DNA of 53,540 nt from Leyella stercorea (GCF_021531655.1 NZ_JADYUF010000024.1:1-53540); one strand, 5' to 3'. Positions 16,798 to 26,166 are shown, numbered from the stretch's first letter. Notes: a model not told the origin generated them from the letters alone. Program-made: numbers and translations.

Positions 16798-18054
16798 ATG
16801 GAATACACAACTCTCGATACCGGCAACACAGCCTGGATGATTGTCGCAACAATATTGGTGCTCATGATGAGCATTCCGGGCATAGCATTGTTCTACGGCG
16901 GACTCGTCCGCCAGAAGAATGTGCTGAGTGTGATAATGCAGACCATGCTCATTGTGGGCGTAGTGTCGCTGATATGGGTGGCTATAGGCTACTCGTGGGC
17001 GTTCGGAACGGGATTCAAGGAGAGCGGCTCATGTCTGTGGTTCTTCATGGGCGGACTGGACAAGGCGTTCATGCACGGCATAACGACCCGCAACATAATG
17101 CCTTCGGGAATACCCGAAATGACGTTTGCCATGTTCCAGTGTATGTTCGCACTCATCACTCCGGCGCTCATACTCGGTGCATTTGCCGAACGAATCAAGT
17201 TCAAGGGCTACATGGTGTTCACCATTCTGTGGGTCATCATTGCCTATCTGCCTATGGCCCACTGGGTGTGGGGCGGCGGATTCTTGCAGCAGATGGGTGC
17301 CATCGACTTTGCCGGAGGCACCGTGGTGCACATCAACGCCGGCGTGTCGGCATTCATCATGTGCCTCATGATAGGCAAGCGCGACGACTGGCGCAAGGGA
17401 CACCCTATCATGCCACACAACATAACGTTCGTGTTCATGGGCATGTCGTTCCTCTGGCTCGGATGGTTCGGATTCAATGCAGGTAGCGGACTGGCTGCCG
17501 ACGGACTGGCTGCCAACGCTTTCCTCGTGACACACGTGGCTGCAGCGACGGCTGCCGTGACCTGGATGATTATCGACTGGACGTGCAACAAGAAGCCTAC
17601 TACTGTCGGTGTATGTACGGGGGCAGTCGGCGGACTCGTTGCCATAACCCCGGCTGCCGGTTCAACCGACATTCTCGGGGCCTTCGCCATCGGCATCATC
17701 ACCACCATTATATGCTTCATTATGGTGGCTGTGATAAAGCCCAAGTTCAAGTATGACGACGCTCTCGACGCATTCGGCGTTCATGGCATGGGCGGAATCA
17801 TCGGCTCGATACTCACCGGAGTGTTCGCCACACGCTGCATAACGGGCGAAGGCGGTGCCGAAGGTGCCCTCTACGGCGACTGGCACCAGCTATGGGTGCA
17901 GACCGTGGCAACGCTCGTGAGCATAGCATTCAGCGCTGTTGTCACCTATATATTATATGTATTGGTAGACAAGACAATCGGAATGCGCGTATGCCGCCGC
18001 GTTGAAGAGGAAGGACTCGACATATACGAGCACGGCGAGAGTGCCTACAACTAA
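16798..18054 (+). CDS. amtB: Ammonium transporter AmtB
   Basis: 418 residues with about eleven membrane segments and no cleavable signal peptide. The family blocks FYGGLVRQKNVLS, AHWVWGGGFL, DFAGGTVVHINAG and DDALDAFGVHGMGG are all present, including the pore histidines in VHINAG and FGVHG. It conducts ammonium/ammonia across the cytoplasmic membrane. Directly downstream of glnB; the P-II protein typically plugs this channel under nitrogen excess. A strong terminator follows at 18124-18152. Confidence 0.97.
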   Translation: MEYTTLDTGNTAWMIVATILVLMMSIPGIALFYGGLVRQKNVLSVIMQTMLIVGVVSLIWVAIGYSWAFGTGFKESGSCLWFFMGGLDKAFMHGITTRNIMPSGIPEMTFAMFQCMFALITPALILGAFAERIKFKGYMVFTILWVIIAYLPMAHWVWGGGFLQQMGAIDFAGGTVVHINAGVSAFIMCLMIGKRDDWRKGHPIMPHNITFVFMGMSFLWLGWFGFNAGSGLAADGLAANAFLVTHVAAATAAVTWMIIDWTCNKKPTTVGVCTGAVGGLVAITPAAGSTDILGAFAIGIITTIICFIMVAVIKPKFKYDDALDAFGVHGMGGIIGSILTGVFATRCITGEGGAEGALYGDWHQLWVQTVATLVSIAFSAVVTYILYVLVDKTIGMRVCRRVEEEGLDIYEHGESAYN

Positions 18055-18123
18055 ATATATAGGGAGTTAGAAAACTAAGTAAATGTGCTGACCTAAAATA
18101 ATGACTATTCTTTTGATTCTGGG

Positions 18124-18152
18124 TGCCCTCTGCCTCGCGTGGCAGAGGGGCA
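18124..18152 (+). terminator. amtB terminator
   Basis: TGCCCTCTGCC paired with GGCAGAGGGGCA, 6-base loop, followed by TCTTTGTTTTC. Confidence 0.8.
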
Positions 18153-18190
18153 TCTTTGTTTTCAGAACGAAGGGAAAAGTCAGCATTTAC

Positions 18191-18300
18191 AAATGTAGTC
18201 CTTTTGCACTGCAAAAGGGGTACTTTTGAGGAGCAAAAGGAGTCCTTTTGAGATGCAAAAGGAGTCCTTTCGGAGTGCAAAAGGAGTCCTTTTGGAAAGC
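18191..18300. repeat. 22-bp tandem palindrome array T1
   Basis: Four consecutive 22-bp units (18211-18232, 18233-18254, 18255-18276, 18277-18298), each with the 15-bp odd palindrome AAAAGGAGTCCTTTT or a close variant, plus a partial unit upstream. It lies between the amtB terminator and asnB. Unit 1 contains TACTTTTG, a chance -7 match without a -33 element. Confidence 0.85.
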
Positions 18301-18356
18301 GCCCCCTAAATGCTTGCTCAAACAAACAGCAAAAACCAATAAAAGAAGACAAAAAT

Positions 18357-20021
18357 ATGTGTGGAATTGTATCTATTTTCAACCTTCGGGAGCAGACTCC
18401 CGAGTTGCGCCAAAAGGCTCTGCGCATGAGCCGTAAGATTCGTCATCGCGGTCCTGACTGGAGCGGTATATACTGCGGAGGTTCTGCCATCCTGGCTCAC
18501 GAACGCCTGTCGATAGTCGACCCCGAATCGGGCGGACAACCGTTGTTCTCGCCCGACCGCCAGCAAGTGCTTGCCGTCAACGGCGAGATATACAACCATA
18601 AGGACATACGCGAGCGCTACAAGGGCAAGTACGAGTTTCAGACGGGCAGCGACTGCGAGGTTATCCTCGCCCTGTATCGCGACAAGGGCATCGACTTCCT
18701 TGAAGACCTCAGCGGCATCTTCGCCTTCGCCCTGTACGACCAGGAGCGCGACGAGTTTCTGATAGCGCGCGATCCCATCGGCGTGATTCCTCTATACATA
18801 GGCTACGACAGCGACGGCACCGTATACGTTGCATCCGAACTGAAGGCTCTTGAGGGCGAATGCGAACGCTACGAACCCTTCCTGCCGGGCCACTACTACT
18901 CAAGTCGCGAGGGCAAGATGACCCGCTACTACAAGCGCGACTGGTTCAACTACGAAGCCGTGAAAGACAACAAGGCGAGCGTCAGCGCCATCCACGACGC
19001 ACTGGAAGACGCTGTGCGCCGCCAACTTATGAGCGATGTGCCCTACGGAGTGCTGCTGTCGGGCGGACTGGATTCGTCGGTAATCTCGGCAATTGCCGAG
19101 AAATACTCCGAGCGCCGCATCGAATCGGACGGTAAGGAACGTGCCTGGTGGCCACGCCTACACTCGTTTGCCGTAGGACTGAAGGGCGCACCCGACTTGG
19201 CTAAGGCACGGCTTGTGGCTGACTACATAGGAACGGTCCACCACGAGATAAACTACACCATACAGGAGGGACTCGACGCCATACGCGACGTGATATACTT
19301 CATCGAGACCTACGACGTCACCACCGTGCGAGCCTCAACACCTATGTATCTGCTGGCACGTGTAATAAAGTCGATGGGCATAAAGATGGTGCTCTCGGGC
19401 GAGGGTGCCGACGAGATATTCGGTGGCTATCTGTACTTCCACAAGGCTCCCGACGCACGCGCTTTCCACGAGGAGACCGTACGCAAGCTGTCCAAGCTGC
19501 ATCTGTACGACTGCCTGCGTGCCAACAAGAGTCTGTCGGCATGGGGCGTTGAGGGACGTGTGCCCTTCCTCGACAAGGAATTCCTTGACGTGGCTATGCG
19601 CACCAATCCCGAAGCCAAGATGTGCCCGGTCAAGACCATTGAGAAGAAGATTGTACGCGAGGCGTTCGCCGACATGCTGCCCGAGGAGGTGGCATGGCGA
19701 CAGAAGGAGCAGTTCAGCGACGGCGTGGGCTACTCGTGGATTGACACGTTGAAGCAGATTACCGAGCAACAGGTGTCGGATGAGCAAATGGCTCATGCCG
19801 CCGAGCGCTTCCCCATCAATCCGCCACGCTGCAAGGAGGAATACTACTACCGCACAATCTTCGAAGAACACTTCCCCTCGGAATCAGCAGCACGCAGCGT
19901 GCCAAGCGTTCCGAGCGTAGCATGTTCTACCGCCGAGGCACTGGCTTGGGACAAAGCGTTCCAAGGCAAGAACGACCCCAGCGGACGTGCAGTAGCAGGT
20001 GTACACGAAAAGGCGTACTAA
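18357..20021 (+). CDS. asnB: Asparagine synthase B (glutamine-hydrolysing)
   Basis: 554 residues. After processing of Met1, Cys2 (MCGIVSIF) is the glutaminase nucleophile; RGPDWSG, VNGEIYNH and the PPi loop SGGLDSS (235-241) mark the two domains. It makes asparagine from aspartate using glutamine nitrogen and ATP. The match to AsnB spans the whole protein; the C-terminal 30 residues, with a VPSVPSV tract, are lineage-specific. Completes the glnB-amtB-asnB group, though the terminator and array T1 upstream suggest separate transcription. Confidence 0.96.
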   Translation: MCGIVSIFNLREQTPELRQKALRMSRKIRHRGPDWSGIYCGGSAILAHERLSIVDPESGGQPLFSPDRQQVLAVNGEIYNHKDIRERYKGKYEFQTGSDCEVILALYRDKGIDFLEDLSGIFAFALYDQERDEFLIARDPIGVIPLYIGYDSDGTVYVASELKALEGECERYEPFLPGHYYSSREGKMTRYYKRDWFNYEAVKDNKASVSAIHDALEDAVRRQLMSDVPYGVLLSGGLDSSVISAIAEKYSERRIESDGKERAWWPRLHSFAVGLKGAPDLAKARLVADYIGTVHHEINYTIQEGLDAIRDVIYFIETYDVTTVRASTPMYLLARVIKSMGIKMVLSGEGADEIFGGYLYFHKAPDARAFHEETVRKLSKLHLYDCLRANKSLSAWGVEGRVPFLDKEFLDVAMRTNPEAKMCPVKTIEKKIVREAFADMLPEEVAWRQKEQFSDGVGYSWIDTLKQITEQQVSDEQMAHAAERFPINPPRCKEEYYYRTIFEEHFPSESAARSVPSVPSVACSTAEALAWDKAFQGKNDPSGRAVAGVHEKAY

Positions 20022-20033
20022 AGCAAAAAACCG

Positions 20034-20056
20034 GTAGTGCTAAAGACAGGCACTAC
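20034..20056 (-). terminator. Terminator overlapping the GT4 stop codon
   Basis: GTAGTGC paired with GCACTAC and followed on the minus strand by CGGTTTTTTGC. The stem includes the TAG stop at 20053-20055. Convergent with asnB, so it may serve both strands. Confidence 0.7.
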
Positions 20057-21243
20057 TTCGACTGATTGAACAAATCAATCCATTTCTGAATAATTATATT
20101 AGGACTGTACTCAAGCGACTTCGCCACCACCTGATGGCGGAGTCGCTGCTTTTTGTCCTCATCCATGGCAGCAAACTCCAGCATCTTGTCGGCAAAAGCT
20201 TGCACATCGCCTTTAGGAGTAAGTATGCCGGCAGAACCATCTGTGCCGACTATACTGCGCACACCTTCACACATATCCATAGATATTGGCACTACACCAT
20301 GCGATTGTGCCTCAATCAGACACAATGGAAATCCCTCGTACTCTGACACAAGACACAAGGCAGAAGCACGACGATAGTATTCAGCAGGACTTTGATAGCC
20401 CTCGAAACTGACACGAGGCAATCCCTTAGCCAACGACTTCAACCGCTTACCATCAGGTCCGTCGCCTACAATAACAAGACTCCAGTCGGGCAACTTGTCA
20501 CAAATCATACGCCAGGCATCAATCAATCGGTCGATACGTTTGTCGGGATACGACAGACGACCTACATACAGAAACTCCTTACGCTTGTCGTAACAAACAT
20601 CAGTAGCAGGCTGCTGCATGTTAGGAATTACATGCATATGCATGATATGATTTGACGACAATTTCAAATCGCGTACAATCTGGTCGCGATAGCCTTCGCA
20701 CAAAACCATATAATCATCAAAAACATTGACAGTCTTAATATAGCGCTTGCGATAACGGCGTTCAAGCATATTGGTCTTTTCATAACGCAGATACTTTGCA
20801 AGATAATACTTCGCAGCCTTGACCAATCCCTTATGGCTATTCTGACGAGCACGCTGACGCTTTCTGAATATCTCCCAATACGGAACATTATGATTGGCAT
20901 ATATCGTCTTACATCCCATACGATGCAGCTCTTCAACAATATCATGCTGACACATCATAACGAATACCACCGTACCAATACCATTGGTACGAACGCCATC
21001 AAGCAAGAATGTCCAATTCTTTTTCAACTTTACGTTGCCAAGAGTAGGCGAAACAATTACATGAAAACGACTGTCAGAAGCAAGATTTGACGGCAACAAT
21101 TCAGGATTGTACTCACGGACAAACACATAAACCTCATAGCCACCACGCTCCAACAGCGCTGTAGCAATATCACACGTAACACGTTCGGCACCTCCAATAG
21201 GGAACTCACCATGCACAAACGCCACTTTCTTAACTTCAGCCAT
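20053..21243 (-). CDS. Family 4 glycosyltransferase (copy 1 of a duplicated pair)
   Basis: 396 residues. Retaining GT4 pattern: N-terminal GGAERVTCDIATAL, then FLYVGRLSYPDKRIDRLI, LVIVGDGPDGKRL and the nucleotide-sugar site VSEYEGFPLCLIEAQSHG. Closely similar along its whole length to the gene at 22293-23471; the two flank a GT2 gene. Probably acts on a surface polysaccharide; donor and acceptor unknown. The three genes are more A+T-rich than the housekeeping genes nearby, consistent with horizontal acquisition. Confidence 0.9.
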   Translation of the reverse strand: MAEVKKVAFVHGEFPIGGAERVTCDIATALLERGGYEVYVFVREYNPELLPSNLASDSRFHVIVSPTLGNVKLKKNWTFLLDGVRTNGIGTVVFVMMCQHDIVEELHRMGCKTIYANHNVPYWEIFRKRQRARQNSHKGLVKAAKYYLAKYLRYEKTNMLERRYRKRYIKTVNVFDDYMVLCEGYRDQIVRDLKLSSNHIMHMHVIPNMQQPATDVCYDKRKEFLYVGRLSYPDKRIDRLIDAWRMICDKLPDWSLVIVGDGPDGKRLKSLAKGLPRVSFEGYQSPAEYYRRASALCLVSEYEGFPLCLIEAQSHGVVPISMDMCEGVRSIVGTDGSAGILTPKGDVQAFADKMLEFAAMDEDKKQRLRHQVVAKSLEYSPNIIIQKWIDLFNQSK

Positions 21244-21284
21244 ATATCAGTTTTTGAATAAATGTTTACACTTAGAATACTATA

Positions 21285-22232
21285 TTATATCAACCCAAGC
21301 AGCCTTTTCATCAACAATTTAAAAGCATCCTTGCGCATGTATTTTTTAATTTCTCTATTCGTTATCACATAGAACAATACCGTTATCAGATTTTTATGAA
21401 ACAATTGAACAGCTTCCTTATTATTTCTATATGGTAGAAGCCACATTTTAAAATTAAACAGAAGGAAATATAACGGTCGTCTGTATGTACATTTAGTATA
21501 TTTGTTATAATATCTGCTTACTATAGCAAGATTGCCTACAACCTCATTATAATTCCTTATTGTAGCATTCAATGTTGTCTGATGCGACGGTGTACTCATT
21601 CTCACATCGTAATTGTAACAAGCATTGGGACAATAGGCTATTACATTAGCAATATCGAACAACGGCAGAACAACACCCATATCATCGCCCATATATTTTT
21701 GCGGAAACTCATTTATATGCCCAAACAAATCATTACGAATCAGCTTGTTCCATAAACTCCATGATGTACGCATATACATCAAGTCATTTATTACTTGCTC
21801 CTTGCTTGCTTTTTCATCACGTAATCCACATATTTTATTAGCGTCACCTCCCTCTACAAACATATAGTCGCTCACTACGATATCTGCATCCTTTTCGACT
21901 GCTACATTATACATCGACTCATATAGATTGAGATCCACCCAATCATCACTATCACAGCTTATAATATAGTCACCATTAGCAGTTTGCCATCCACTTAGTC
22001 TTGCTAATGCCGATCCTTTATTCTCCTCGTGATGTACAATTCTTACCTGTTGTTTTCTTACAGGATAGTCGTTTATGACTTCATTCAGGATGTCTATCGA
22101 CCTGTCTTTGGTGCAGTCATTAACGAATATATATTCAATATCGTCTAAGGTCTGTTCAAACAGACTGCGAGCACAACGCTCTATATATTTCTCCACTCCA
22201 TAAACCGGAATAACAACACTTACTTTAGGCAT
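21285..22232 (-). CDS. Family 2 glycosyltransferase
   Basis: 315 residues. GT2 hallmarks VVIPVYGVEKYIERCARSLF (6-25), NDCTKDRSIDILNE and SCDSDDW with the metal-binding acidic cluster. The C-terminal third is basic and aromatic, suggesting membrane association. Lowest GC of the region. Lies between two duplicated GT4 genes, with gaps of 41 and 60 bp, probably one operon for assembling a repeat unit. Substrate unknown. Confidence 0.88.
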   Translation of the reverse strand: MPKVSVVIPVYGVEKYIERCARSLFEQTLDDIEYIFVNDCTKDRSIDILNEVINDYPVRKQQVRIVHHEENKGSALARLSGWQTANGDYIISCDSDDWVDLNLYESMYNVAVEKDADIVVSDYMFVEGGDANKICGLRDEKASKEQVINDLMYMRTSWSLWNKLIRNDLFGHINEFPQKYMGDDMGVVLPLFDIANVIAYCPNACYNYDVRMSTPSHQTTLNATIRNYNEVVGNLAIVSRYYNKYTKCTYRRPLYFLLFNFKMWLLPYRNNKEAVQLFHKNLITVLFYVITNREIKKYMRKDAFKLLMKRLLGLI

Positions 22233-22292
22233 ATTTTATTATGTTTGTTTATGCAATTTCAATTATTAAGCAGAGGGTTGTAGCTTTTGATT

Positions 22293-23471
22293 TTACAACA
22301 AATCCATCCACATCTGCCCTACTCTTTCAGGGCTGTACTCCAACGATTTGGCTACTACTTGATGACGGAGTCTGAGTTTGGTGTCTTCATCAAGAGCAGC
22401 AAACTCAAGCATCTTGTCGGCAAAGGCACGGACATTGCCCTTTGGCACAAGCATACCAGCCGAACCATCATTGCCAACAATACTGCAAACGCCCTCTGAC
22501 GAGTTCATTGTAATAGGCACTACACCATGCGACTGCGCCTCAATCAGACACAACGGGAATCCCTCATATTCTGACACAAGACACAAAGCAGAAGCGTGGC
22601 GATAATATTCATCTGGCTTTTGATAACCCTCGAAACTCAAACGAGGCAATCCTTCAGCCAAAGTCTCAAGTCGTTTGCGGTCGGGTCCGTCACCTACAAT
22701 GACAAGACTCCAATCAGGCAACTTGTCATAAATCAAACGCCAAGCATCAATCAGTCGGTCAATACGTTTGTCAGCATACGACAAGCGACCGACAAACAGA
22801 AACTCCTTACGCTTGTCGTAGCATAATTCGGTAGCAGGTTGCTGCATATTCGGAATGACATGAATGCGGGAAGCATCAGACGGTGAAAGTTTCAAGTTAT
22901 GCACAATCTGATTGCGATAGCCATCACACAACACCATATAATCATCAAAATGTTCAAGATCCTGCTTATAGAATTTGTTCCAACGACGTTCGAGCACATG
23001 CAGAACCTCATAGCGGAGATACTTAAACAAGTAATATTTTATAGTCTTTGCACGGCTTCTGCGAGCCTTCAGACGAACACGTTGACGACGGTCAGGCACC
23101 TCCCAAAATGCCGGACCATGATTAGCATAAATAGTATGACATCCCATACGCTTCAATTCATCGGCAACATCATGCAGACGTTGTACAACAAACACTACCG
23201 AACTGATGCCATTGGCACGCACGTTGTCAACTAAAAAATTCGGAATATCCGACAAATAGCGAACATCGGTATTTTCAGAAGCTATAACATGGAAACGATT
23301 GTCAGACGCAAGATTTGCAGGTAACATTTCGGAATTGAACTTGAGTGTTAAGACATAAACCTCATACCCACCACGTTCCAACAACGCAGTAGCAATATCA
23401 CAAGTAACACGTTCTGCCCCACCTGATGGAAAAATCTCATGTACAAACGCAACTTTCTTCACTTCTTTCAT
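22293..23471 (-). CDS. Family 4 glycosyltransferase (copy 2 of a duplicated pair)
   Basis: 392 residues starting MKEVKKVAFVHEIFP. The longer frame to 23519 runs through the promoter and was discarded. Same motifs as copy 1: GGAERVTCDIATAL, FLFVGRLSYADKRIDRLI, LVIVGDGPDRKRL and VSEYEGFPLCLIEAQSHG. The middle segments (about 85-150) differ most, which is the acceptor-binding half in GT4 enzymes, so the two copies may use different acceptors. Promoter with TACATTTG at 23517-23524. Confidence 0.9.
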   Translation of the reverse strand: MKEVKKVAFVHEIFPSGGAERVTCDIATALLERGGYEVYVLTLKFNSEMLPANLASDNRFHVIASENTDVRYLSDIPNFLVDNVRANGISSVVFVVQRLHDVADELKRMGCHTIYANHGPAFWEVPDRRQRVRLKARRSRAKTIKYYLFKYLRYEVLHVLERRWNKFYKQDLEHFDDYMVLCDGYRNQIVHNLKLSPSDASRIHVIPNMQQPATELCYDKRKEFLFVGRLSYADKRIDRLIDAWRLIYDKLPDWSLVIVGDGPDRKRLETLAEGLPRLSFEGYQKPDEYYRHASALCLVSEYEGFPLCLIEAQSHGVVPITMNSSEGVCSIVGNDGSAGMLVPKGNVRAFADKMLEFAALDEDTKLRLRHQVVAKSLEYSPERVGQMWMDLL

Positions 23472-23516
23472 ATATCTAATTATGCAATGTATATGTATAA
23501 TAGGATTAAACAAATG

Positions 23517-23548
23517 CAAATGTAGCCCAAATCAACGGAATAAACAAG
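23517..23548 (-). promoter_or_regulatory. Promoter of the GT4-GT2-GT4 operon
   Basis: CTTG (23545-23548), a 20-bp spacer and TACATTTG (23517-23524) on the minus strand; leader of about 40 nt. Confidence 0.6.
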
Positions 23549-23631
23549 CATATCAAACAGATAATGTGACAAAAAGACAAATAAAGCAGATTTTGGCATA
23601 TTTCCCCATTCCCATATAGTTACATCTCCAT

Positions 23632-23805
23632 ATTCCTCCGTTCATTCTTCGTTCATCCTTCGTTGTGAACTCGATCATCCTCCGTTGTGAACTCGATCTA
23701 CCTTCGTTAACGAAGCGTAGGCATAACGGAGGATGAACATAGGCAGAACGAAGGATGAGCGTAGGATAAACGAAGGATGAGCGTAGGCAGAACGAAGATG
23801 TAGTG
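23632..23805. repeat. 22-bp tandem array T4 with mirror-image arms
   Basis: Left arm: two 22-bp units (23653-23674, 23675-23696) of TCATCCTTCGTTGTG type. Centre: the palindrome CTTCGTTAACGAAG (23702-23715). Right arm: three 22-bp units of AGGATGAGCGTAGGC type, complementary in their TTCGT/ACGAA and CATCC/GGATG parts. The whole can fold into a large imperfect hairpin. No gene in it. Confidence 0.8.
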
Positions 23806-23905
23806 AAGAGCGAACGAAAAAGCCCTACCCCGTCCTCTTCCCCAGCAGGGATAGGAGTAATTACACGAATTACAAGAATGAAGCATGCGATAAAGACAAG
23901 AGTGA

Positions 23906-23961
23906 GATTCGTGTCATTCGTGGTCTATACTTGGGAGACTTCAACACGAATTACACGAATC
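23906..23961. repeat. 9-bp ACACGAATT tandem/inverted repeat
   Basis: GATTCGTGTCATTCGTG (23906-23922) pairs with CACGAATTACACGAATC (23945-23961) at 16 of 17 positions. Each arm is built of 9-bp units (ACACGAATN). A third related stretch lies at 23859-23880. The rest of the 830-bp divergent gap 23472-24303 holds array T4 and two promoters but no gene that I can see. Confidence 0.7.
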
Positions 23962-24164
23962 ACACGAATGTAGAGCGAGTGGAATTCGTGGGGATAATTC
24001 ATGGACAATTCATGGCTATTCGTGACAACAAAAATTTTACAATCTATTGCGTATGACCTTATTGGCTATTATTTATAGACTGAACAAACGGAATGAAATT
24101 GTTAAACTTGTTACAAAAACTGTTAACATTGCAAGGGCGATGTAATATTATGCAATATTTTTAG

Positions 24165-24172
24165 TACCTTTG
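24165..24172 (+). promoter_or_regulatory. Probable promoter of the M23 peptidase gene (-7 element)
   Basis: TACCTTTG followed by CATCGG, a perfect -7 element, about 130 nt ahead of the start codon. No clear TTTG is seen 19-22 bp upstream. The long leader (24180-24303) has no recognised riboswitch. Confidence 0.55.
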
Positions 24173-24303
24173 CATCGGAATTACAAAAATGTAACCTCTG
24201 CATTGCAAATTACAAACCGAAGGTTGAACACTATTGTTAGTTCGACGATCACCTTTTGAAAGAATGATATACTCATTCTAATCTTAAATGCATCCTTAAA
24301 ACA

Positions 24304-25251
24304 ATGAATTTAAAGAAAACGATTAAGACATTAGCAATATCATTGTTCCTGGCAGTGGCTCCTAACCATGCCAGCGCACAAGACCTTATCGCACGACAGG
24401 CTCCCGTTGACCGCAAGATGGCTGCTGTAGACACTATCATGCTGCGCAACATCACTATCAAGGAGGAGACCGAATCGCCTGCATCTGAACTATACGCCAA
24501 CTGGGACAATAAATACGCTCACCGCGCAACTGAATTGCCCGAACACTTCAACATCGACCTGCGCCACTTCTGCATGCCCACCACAAGCCGCGTCATAACA
24601 AGTAATTTCGGTTCGCGATGGGGACGCCAGCATAAAGGTCTCGACATCAAAGTGTATATAGGCGACACTATTCGCGCTGCATTCTCAGGCAAGGTTCGCA
24701 TTGTACGCTACGAAGGTGGCGGATATGGCAAGTATATCGTGATACGTCACAACAACGGACTGGAGACCATATACGGTCACCTCTCAAAGCAACTCGTAGA
24801 GGAGAACCAGACTGTCAGAGCTGGCGAGGTAATCGGACTCGGTGGCAACACCGGACGAAGCACCGGTTCGCACCTGCACTTCGAGACTCGTCTGTGTGGC
24901 GTTGCACTTAACCCCGCATTGATGTTCGACTTCCGCGAGCAGGACGTAACGGGCGACTATTATGCTTTCAACCGTTCTACATACGACAACGAGTCGGCTA
25001 ACGCCACTCGTCTGCGTGGTAAGCAGGATGGTTCGACTATTGCAAAGAACGATTCTAACGACGACTACGCTACCAACAACCGCACTACTTCAGGTCTGGA
25101 CGACCAGATACAGTATCACAAGGTGGTTAAGGGCGAGACACTGGAAAGCATCTCACGCAAGCGTGGTGTTACTATCGCACAGATTTGCAAGCTCAACCAC
25201 ATAACAAAGAAGATGAAGTTGCGCCCAGGACAAATCCTGCGCTACTCATAA
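24304..25251 (+). CDS. Secreted M23 metallopeptidase with LysM domain
   Basis: 315 residues. Signal peptide 1-25 ending ASA-QD. The M23/LytM domain (about 95-210) keeps the zinc ligands His110 and Asp114 (RQHKGLD) and the HLH motif (190-192), plus YGHL with His159. A LysM peptidoglycan-binding domain ends the protein (about 270-315, YHKVVKGETLESISRKRG). It should cleave or regulate cleavage of cell-wall cross-bridges in the periplasm; all metal ligands are present, so it is probably an active enzyme. A terminator follows. Confidence 0.93.
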   Translation: MNLKKTIKTLAISLFLAVAPNHASAQDLIARQAPVDRKMAAVDTIMLRNITIKEETESPASELYANWDNKYAHRATELPEHFNIDLRHFCMPTTSRVITSNFGSRWGRQHKGLDIKVYIGDTIRAAFSGKVRIVRYEGGGYGKYIVIRHNNGLETIYGHLSKQLVEENQTVRAGEVIGLGGNTGRSTGSHLHFETRLCGVALNPALMFDFREQDVTGDYYAFNRSTYDNESANATRLRGKQDGSTIAKNDSNDDYATNNRTTSGLDDQIQYHKVVKGETLESISRKRGVTIAQICKLNHITKKMKLRPGQILRYS

Positions 25252-25292
25252 TCAAACCGGAATATTACCAAATTTATTATATTAGATCGAGC

Positions 25293-25335
25293 GCGCCAGA
25301 AGAAACAGTGATGTTTCGTTCTGGCGCAGTTTTTT
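25293..25335 (+). terminator. Terminator of the M23 peptidase gene
   Basis: GCGCCAGAA(G)AAAC paired with GTTTCGTTCTGGCGC (25293-25327), then AGTTTTTT. Confidence 0.85.
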
Positions 25336-25378
25336 ATATCAACATCTTCAATAAACAAACGGATAGCACTCATTCACT

Positions 25379-25912
25379 ATGCTGTTGAAATTTTTCCTCA
25401 CATGCAACAAGATTGGAGCGTTCACCCTCGGTGGCGGTTATGCCATGATTCCGATTATGGAACGCGAGTTTGTAGACAAGAATCAATGGATGGACCGTCA
25501 GGAGTTTATGGATATTATGGTGGTGGCACAGACCACACCTGGCATATTTGCCGTTGATATGGCAAGCCATATAGGCTACAAGCTGCGCGGCGTCTGGGGC
25601 GGTATTGTTGGTGCCGTTGGCATCGCCCTACCCTCTATCATCGCCATTATGATTATAGCCATGTTCTTCCATAACATCAAGGACAACCCTTGGGTGGAGA
25701 AGTTCTTCCGCGGTGTGCGCCCGGCAGTGGTGGCTCTGATTGCAGCACCGTGCTTCAAAATGGCTAAGACGGCTGGCATAACATGGCGCACCGTATGGAT
25801 TCCGATAGTGTGCTGTCTGCTCATCGCCTTAGCCAATGTCTCGCCTATATACCTTATTATTATAGCTGGTGTGGCAGGGTGGCTTTTTGGACGTTGCACG
25901 AAGTGCAATTAG
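25379..25912 (+). CDS. Chromate transporter family protein, N-terminal half
   Basis: 177 residues, a short-chain CHR protein: one CHR domain starting FFLTCNKIGAFTLGGGYAMIP, with VVAQTTPGIFAVDMASHIGY, about five membrane segments. Short CHR proteins work as pairs with opposite membrane orientation; the partner is at 26167-26739. The family exports chromate in some bacteria, but the physiological substrate in gut anaerobes is unknown. The last codons contain the hairpin TTGCAC-GAA-GTGCAA, where repeat array E begins. Confidence 0.88.
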   Translation: MLLKFFLTCNKIGAFTLGGGYAMIPIMEREFVDKNQWMDRQEFMDIMVVAQTTPGIFAVDMASHIGYKLRGVWGGIVGAVGIALPSIIAIMIIAMFFHNIKDNPWVEKFFRGVRPAVVALIAAPCFKMAKTAGITWRTVWIPIVCCLLIALANVSPIYLIIIAGVAGWLFGRCTKCN

Positions 25913-26160
25913 GAGTTTTGAATTTTGAATTTGGAGTTATTCTCGGCTTACGCCTGCGATTTTGAATTTTAGATTTTTGAATTTTAAGTTACTGTATTTG
26001 GCAATTCTGAATTCAAAACTGAATAATCACTAATCGACAAAGCCGATAATTCAAAACTCAAAACTCAAAATTCAAAACTGCTGCAGGCTACAATTCAAAA
26101 TTCAATAATTCAAAATCGGCAAAGCCGACAATTCAAAAATCAAAACTCACAACTCAAAAC
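25913..26160. repeat. A+T-rich mini-hairpin repeat array E
   Basis: Separates the two chromate transporter halves. Contains the CTCGGCTTACGCCTGCGA element (about 25943), here opposite to transcription unlike the other five arrays, CGGC-AAA-GCCG (about 26116), GCTGCAGGC (about 26080) and many AATTCAAAACTC units. No gene is seen in it. Confidence 0.85.
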
Positions 26161-26166
26161 TCTTAT

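Noticed and set aside
18191..18300. CRISPR array
   Set aside because: Units abut at 22 bp with no unique spacers and no cas genes nearby; the same holds for the arrays at 23632, 26771 and 40212.
20053..23471. Insertion sequence carrying the duplicated genes
   Set aside because: No transposase, terminal inverted repeats or target duplication seen around the duplicated unit.
24180..24303. Riboswitch in the M23 peptidase leader
   Set aside because: Long leader, but no conserved aptamer core or terminator/antiterminator pairing could be recognised by eye.
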